Source of the DNA: CAJXNP01 sp050305935
Lineage (GTDB): Bacteria; Bacteroidota; Bacteroidia; Cytophagales; Cyclobacteriaceae
Direction of reading: 5' to 3'
Assembly: GCA_050305935.1 (NCBI GenBank)
Contig: JBNLGG010000079.1
Coordinates: 1-17,483 of the forward strand
DNA length: 17,483 bases
Part shown: in pieces, positions 13,847 to 17,483 of the stretch
Numbering within the stretch: the stretch's first letter is position 1
Layout of the letters: every line of letters begins with the position of its first letter
Position numbers and translations under genes: made by a program
Notes under the pieces: generated by a model
What the model was told of the DNA's origin: nothing
Databases searched by the model: none
What the model saw: only the letters and a program-made list of their open reading frames with translations

Positions 13847-14974
13847 CCAGAATTATTGTATCAAATAAACCCGGACAGAAATGTACCTTGGAATGAATTA
13901 CCACTATTACCAATAGATGAGAAACTATTTCGAACAATTGAAATCATTGAAAAACTTGGTAATGCCAAAGCGGCTCTTGCAAGATTACAGGGTCGGAGTG
14001 CAGTAATACCTATCCAAGGATTACTGATTAATACTATAAGCTTGCAGGAAGCAAAAATGTCAAGCGAAGTTGAAAACATTTTTACGACGGATGATGAACT
14101 CTATAAAGCATTCAGTGACAAAAATACTGAGGCTACAGGAACATCAAAAGAAGTACTAAGGTACAGAGAAGCGCTCTGGTCTGGGTATAATTATCTAAAA
14201 AAACATGGAGAATTTAATCAAGCATACTTTATCCATGTATTTCGAGAAATTAAACAGACCTCCGATGGCATTCGGCCTGATTTTTCAAATACAACAATAA
14301 AACAAGGAGGGACAGGCCCGAATGCCGGACAGGTGGTGTATACGCCTCCAAGAGGACAAAAACTCATTGAAACAAAACTGGATAATTTGATTACTTTTTT
14401 AAATGATGATGAACAATTTAAAATCGATCATTTATTAAAAATAGCTATCGCTCATTATCAATTTGAAGCCATCCATCCCTTTAGAGATGGAAATGGAAGA
14501 ACAGGAAGAATCCTCAATATCCATTACCTCACAAACAAAAAATTGCTAGATGTCCCTATCTTATTTTTAAGTAGGTATATCCTGGACCATAAAAATGATT
14601 ACTACTCAGGTTTACAAGGCATCTCACAAAGAGGGAATTGGAAAGAATGGTTTATGTTTATGATGAGAGCTATAGAATACACATCTAACATAACATTCCA
14701 CAAAGTTAATGACATCGTATTAGCCAAAGATTCTATACTTGAATATGTGAAAAAGGACTCCCGTAAATTCAGAAACTCCGAACAATTGATTGAGATGCTT
14801 TTCACACAACCTTTTACAAAGGTCAAACATCTCACCGAAGCTGGTATTTATGCAGAAAATACAGCTCGCGACTATCTGAACAAATTAAGTGAAATGAGCA
14901 TTTTAGAAAAAAAAGAAATCGAAGGACATCATTACTATTTAAACCTCGAACTTTATAGAATTCTGTCAGAGTAA
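13844..14974 (+). CDS. fic: Class II Fic-domain AMPylase with winged-helix C-terminus
   Basis: A 376-residue protein with the common Fic_N, Fic, wHTH layout. Residues about 1-90 are the N-terminal domain, containing the inhibitory motif S-x-x-x-E-N (Ser73 to Asn78 in SSEVEN), whose Glu77 blocks productive ATP binding. Because this motif precedes the Fic core, it is class II. The active site HPFRDGNGRTGR (211-222) is complete: His211 as base, Asp215 and Arg219/Arg222 for ATP and metal. The flap region has VVYTPPRG (164-171). Residues about 300-376 look like a winged helix (KVKHLTEAGIYAENTARDYLNKL). Such enzymes transfer AMP to hydroxyl side chains; bacterial targets include DNA gyrase/topoisomerase IV or self. 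Base usage is clearly more AT-rich than the operon genes to the left, suggesting horizontal transfer. The start codon lies in an operator-like site. Confidence 0.92.
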   Translation: MPELLYQINPDRNVPWNELPLLPIDEKLFRTIEIIEKLGNAKAALARLQGRSAVIPIQGLLINTISLQEAKMSSEVENIFTTDDELYKAFSDKNTEATGTSKEVLRYREALWSGYNYLKKHGEFNQAYFIHVFREIKQTSDGIRPDFSNTTIKQGGTGPNAGQVVYTPPRGQKLIETKLDNLITFLNDDEQFKIDHLLKIAIAHYQFEAIHPFRDGNGRTGRILNIHYLTNKKLLDVPILFLSRYILDHKNDYYSGLQGISQRGNWKEWFMFMMRAIEYTSNITFHKVNDIVLAKDSILEYVKKDSRKFRNSEQLIEMLFTQPFTKVKHLTEAGIYAENTARDYLNKLSEMSILEKKEIEGHHYYLNLELYRILSE

Positions 14975-15419
14975 AACTGCTAGTTTCCTATATAAGCCCT
15001 GTAAATCCAACACTAGTCATTCGATATTTGAAATGCTAAGGTTGCATAAACTTTTGATCGATCGATTTCTCAATTTTAAAGGCGCTTACATATCTTTATT
15101 ATTAAACATATCAGCACCCGAATGCTGTTTTCGAATTGTCACCGGCAAAACAAGCATGGACTTGAAAAAATGAATATCAAAAATAAAAACCGAATGGTTT
15201 TGAAAAAGAGTAGTGCAGGTCATGTCTTTGGAATCATAATGGACAATCATCCTAAGTAGACATTGGGTGGATAGAGGTATTAATATAGATTACAAATCCG
15301 ATGATCCCTCGTCGGAATTACAAATTCCAAAGAGCAAAGTTCCGTCAATTCGTCTTTTACCAGGGAACTTATCCTTCAATCTTTATTGTACTTAAATAAG
15401 TAGCCTATCCAGCTCAACT
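14975..15419. other. 445-nt gap with hairpin remnants and no clear gene
   Basis: No RNA gene or strong coding frame is visible. A 29-residue basic frame (15170-15259, plus) starts with ATG after an A-run but has no recognisable features. The right half carries a short inverted hairpin pair at 15288-15328. No terminator was found directly behind the fic gene. The composition stays AT-rich until about 15400, so the boundary of the acquired segment may lie here. Confidence 0.5.
15288..15328. repeat. Third hairpin pair (ATTACAAAT type)
   Basis: GATT/AATC around ACA (15288-15298) and GGAATT/AATTCC around ACA (15314-15328) flank an imperfect inverted repeat: CCGATG (15298-15303) with CGTCGG (15310-15315), one G:T. 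The unit again consists of two small hairpins facing each other, like the other two pairs in the window but with its own sequence. The stems are short, so confidence is moderate. Confidence 0.45.
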
Positions 15420-16352
15420 ATGAACAATGATGCCCCCATCACACAGTGGCTCCTTGAAGGGGATGTTTCCATTCAATACCAGGTTTCCCGTGATCTGCTA
15501 AATAATGATCGCAAAGAATTACAAAACCAAATTGCGTCTGAAGGCTGGGGAGCGCAATTTCTATCCCGGCGCCATCCCAACAAACACTGGGGGCTGAAAT
15601 ACTACCAACCCAAATGGATCTCCACCCACTACACCCTGCTGGACCTGAGGAATCTGTGCATTGACCCGGAAAATGATATGTGCCAGGAAACGGTCAACAT
15701 GGTGCTGGAGGAAGAAAAAGGCGCTGACGGCGGACTGTTACCTATCGGAGAAATCAAGGTATCGGATGTGTGCCTGAATGGCATGGCGCTGAATTTTGCC
15801 TCTTACTTCCGGGCAGCAGAAGGGCAACTAAAATCGATTATCGATTTTATGTTATCCCAGCGAATGCCAGATGGGGGTTTCAACTGTATGAAAAACCGGT
15901 CGGGAGCTGTTCATAGTTCCCTCCACTCTACCCTGTCGGTACTGGAAGGGTTGACGGAATACCAAAAAAACGGCAACTCATATCGAATCGATGAGGTAGA
16001 CTCAGTATGTCGATCTGGTCTGGAATTCATACTTAAACACCAGCTTTTCCTTTCTGATAGAACGGGAAAAGTCATTAAACCTGGTTTTTTAAAACTCTGC
16101 TATCCTTGCCGATGGTATTATGACATTCTTAAAGCTCTGGATTACTTTCAATACGCAAATATTCCATGGGACGATCGGATGCAGCCAGCCATTGATATCC
16201 TTCTAAAAAAACGCAAAAAAGATGGTACATGGAATGTTCAGGCTCATCATCCCGGTCAGATGCATTTTCAAATGGAAAGCGCTGGGAAACCAAGCCGTTG
16301 GAATACGCTCAGGGCATTGAGGGTGCTGAAATATTATGGGATCGGTGACTAG
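15420..16352 (+). CDS. Terpenoid-cyclase/prenyltransferase-fold (alpha-toroid) protein
   Basis: A 310-residue soluble protein built of helix pairs with DGG/DGxW turns: KGADGGLLPIGE (100-111), MPDGGFNC (149-156), and KKDGTWNVQ (267-275). These are the QW-like signatures of the squalene cyclase/prenyltransferase alpha-alpha barrel. The squalene-cyclase DxDD motif is not seen. Instead SDVCLNG (Asp116, Cys118) and HSTLSVLEGL (His169) recall the Asp-x-Cys...His zinc site of protein prenyltransferase beta subunits. Function is therefore open: a prenyl- or peptide-binding enzyme, or a structural relative. It has no signal peptide and stands alone, 91 nt before the GNAT gene. ATG 15420 is the only sensible start. 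Confidence 0.75.
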   Translation: MNNDAPITQWLLEGDVSIQYQVSRDLLNNDRKELQNQIASEGWGAQFLSRRHPNKHWGLKYYQPKWISTHYTLLDLRNLCIDPENDMCQETVNMVLEEEKGADGGLLPIGEIKVSDVCLNGMALNFASYFRAAEGQLKSIIDFMLSQRMPDGGFNCMKNRSGAVHSSLHSTLSVLEGLTEYQKNGNSYRIDEVDSVCRSGLEFILKHQLFLSDRTGKVIKPGFLKLCYPCRWYYDILKALDYFQYANIPWDDRMQPAIDILLKKRKKDGTWNVQAHHPGQMHFQMESAGKPSRWNTLRALRVLKYYGIGD

Positions 16353-16443
16353 AAATGGCTATGTGGTAATGAGTTCGTGATATTCTATAACAGAGGTGCT
16401 GAAACACTTTAATTGTACGACATAATAACAAACCGAACTTCAT

Positions 16444-17067
16444 ATGACAAGTGATTCAATTACAATAAGGCCAATAAGAATGGAAGAGTGGCTTCCAGAC
16501 AGATGTCTGAACGGAGTTGAAGCATTTGATCCTAATGCCCATTTAGCTGAACCCGGTTGTTCAGGTTTGAATTATGCCAACAAACATAATCGAGAGGGCC
16601 TGGAACAATTGTATCGCCAGACAATTGACAGATATGGCGGGTGCGGTTTTGTTGCCTGGGACAACGATAGAGTAGTTGGCTATCACAACTTTTTCCCATC
16701 GGAGGTAGCCCAAAAACTTAAATTTTACGGGTATGGATTTGGTTTAGGCCAACGCGATAAAACGTTGATTCACAATTGCCTTACCATAGTTAAGGGAAGC
16801 TACTTACGCCAAGGGATCTCCAGCCAATTAGTAAGGTATTCAATCAACTGGGCAAGTGAAAATAATTGGGAAAGATTTGAAGTTCATTTTGTCTTACCTG
16901 ACTGCGATTTAGGATGGCAGTATGACCAAAAGAGCTGCTTGTCTTTTTGGAGAAAATCCGGATTTGAAATATTTGACGAATATGAGGCAGACGAGCTGGC
17001 AAAACAATTCTATGGAGTGATAAAGAGATATTCAATGTATTTGTCGCTTAACTATAAAATGACGTAG
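16444..17067 (+). CDS. GNAT-family N-acetyltransferase
   Basis: A 207-residue predicted acetyl-CoA-dependent acetyltransferase. After a beta strand (SITIRPIRMEEW) typical of GNAT starts, FVAWDNDRVVGYHNFFP (69-85) forms beta strands 2-3. CLTIVKGSYLRQGISSQLVRYSINWA (from 112) is motif A with the pyrophosphate-binding loop R-Q-G-I-S (122-126). CLSFWRKSGFEIFDEY near the C-terminus is motif B, with the common FWRKSGFE turn. The substrate is unknown; small-molecule amines or antibiotics are typical for this branch. A DUF3795 gene starts 22 nt after its stop, so the two are probably co-transcribed. Confidence 0.85.
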   Translation: MTSDSITIRPIRMEEWLPDRCLNGVEAFDPNAHLAEPGCSGLNYANKHNREGLEQLYRQTIDRYGGCGFVAWDNDRVVGYHNFFPSEVAQKLKFYGYGFGLGQRDKTLIHNCLTIVKGSYLRQGISSQLVRYSINWASENNWERFEVHFVLPDCDLGWQYDQKSCLSFWRKSGFEIFDEYEADELAKQFYGVIKRYSMYLSLNYKMT

Positions 17068-17089
17068 CAATGCCTGCTACCTGAGCAAA

Positions 17090-17483
17090 ATGTCTGATAG
17101 ATTAAAAAAATATCAAACAATTGGATGCTGTGGGATTGATTGCGGATTGTGCCCAAGATTTTATATAAAGGGAGACTCTGCATGTCCCGGATGTGGCGGA
17201 TTGAATTTCTGTAAAAAACATCCCTCCTGTGGATTTCTGACTTGTTGTGCAATTAAAAAGAGATTGGAAGTTTGCTCAGATTGCCACGATTATCCATGCA
17301 AACGATTTGATCCGGAAAAAGAAGGATACGACTCGTTTGTGTCGCATAGAATGATTTTCAAAAATCTCGATTTTATACAGAGGAATAGCATTGAAAAGTT
17401 TCTGGCCAACCAAAAGATGCGGATGGATATTCTAAACGATTTACTGACGAATTTCGATGACGGTCGCTCTAAGAGTTTTTATT
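17090..17483 (+). CDS. DUF3795 cysteine-rich protein, cut by window edge
   Basis: The frame from the ATG at 17090 is open to the right edge (131 codons). It has many cysteines in pairs: C13-C14, C18, C21, C32, C35, C41, C47, C52-C53, C62, C65, C70. The early CCGIDCGLC and the CPGCGG block are typical of DUF3795, a family thought from its cysteine pattern to bind zinc or an iron-sulfur cluster; its function is not known to me. The part after residue 75 is helical. It sits 22 nt behind a GNAT gene, a pairing that suggests one transcript. Confidence 0.8.
   Translation, partial: MSDRLKKYQTIGCCGIDCGLCPRFYIKGDSACPGCGGLNFCKKHPSCGFLTCCAIKKRLEVCSDCHDYPCKRFDPEKEGYDSFVSHRMIFKNLDFIQRNSIEKFLANQKMRMDILNDLLTNFDDGRSKSFY

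Noticed and set aside
15170..15259. 29-residue basic open frame in the gap before the terpenoid-fold gene
   Set aside because: It has an ATG and stop but no helix, signal or family feature; such short frames are expected by chance in AT-rich DNA.

Overview
This window most likely comes from a Bacteroidota chromosome, probably of the Cytophagales type. Genes start at ATG without clear Shine-Dalgarno sequences, several upstream regions carry boxes close to the Bacteroidota -7 consensus TAnnTTTG, and the protein families fit (secreted DUF2911-TPR protein, Dps of the 'MKNLIGLDK' type, DUF3795). Assignment below phylum level is inference. No rRNA, tRNA, CRISPR array or transposase gene was seen.

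Layout. Positions 1-587 (minus) hold the N-terminal part of a secreted alpha/beta hydrolase. An intergenic pair of inverted hairpins (673-806) separates it from a divergent SLC13/DASS transporter (877-2244). Next is a Dps ferritin-like gene whose natural reading frame has a TAA at codon 13, followed by a second inverted hairpin pair (2898-2974).

The most interesting block is 3161-7204: four genes overlapping or 1 nt apart that encode a C39-like cysteine peptidase, a RimK-like ATP-grasp ligase with an extra N-terminal (RLAN-like) domain, a GCS2-type carboxylate-amine ligase and an N-formylglutamate-amidohydrolase-like enzyme. Together they look like a dedicated pathway that makes and trims a small amide-linked (peptide-like) product. 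The substrate is unknown and there is no NRPS, obvious precursor gene or transporter next to it.

From 7418 to 9968 come a PPK2-family polyphosphate kinase, a metallophosphoesterase 5 nt behind it, and a secreted DUF2911-TPR protein closed by a strong intrinsic terminator. From 10019 to 12000 lie a small secreted protein, a convergent TerB-like protein sharing a bidirectional terminator, and a glyoxalase/VOC pseudogene with an in-frame TGA. Two copies of an undescribed 66-bp palindromic element (15-bp arms, 36-bp centre) bracket this stretch.

A six-TM orphan histidine kinase (12070-13338) is followed by a possible 35-residue membrane protein on the other strand. Then comes an AT-rich region with six TTTAATG/CATTAAA sites arranged around a promoter-like box and the start codon of a class II Fic AMPylase with a C-terminal winged helix, which looks like an autoregulated, recently acquired gene. 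The right end has a non-coding region with a third hairpin pair, a terpenoid-cyclase/prenyltransferase-fold protein, a GNAT acetyltransferase and a truncated DUF3795 cysteine-rich protein. All functional calls rest on motif recognition by eye; no database search was possible.
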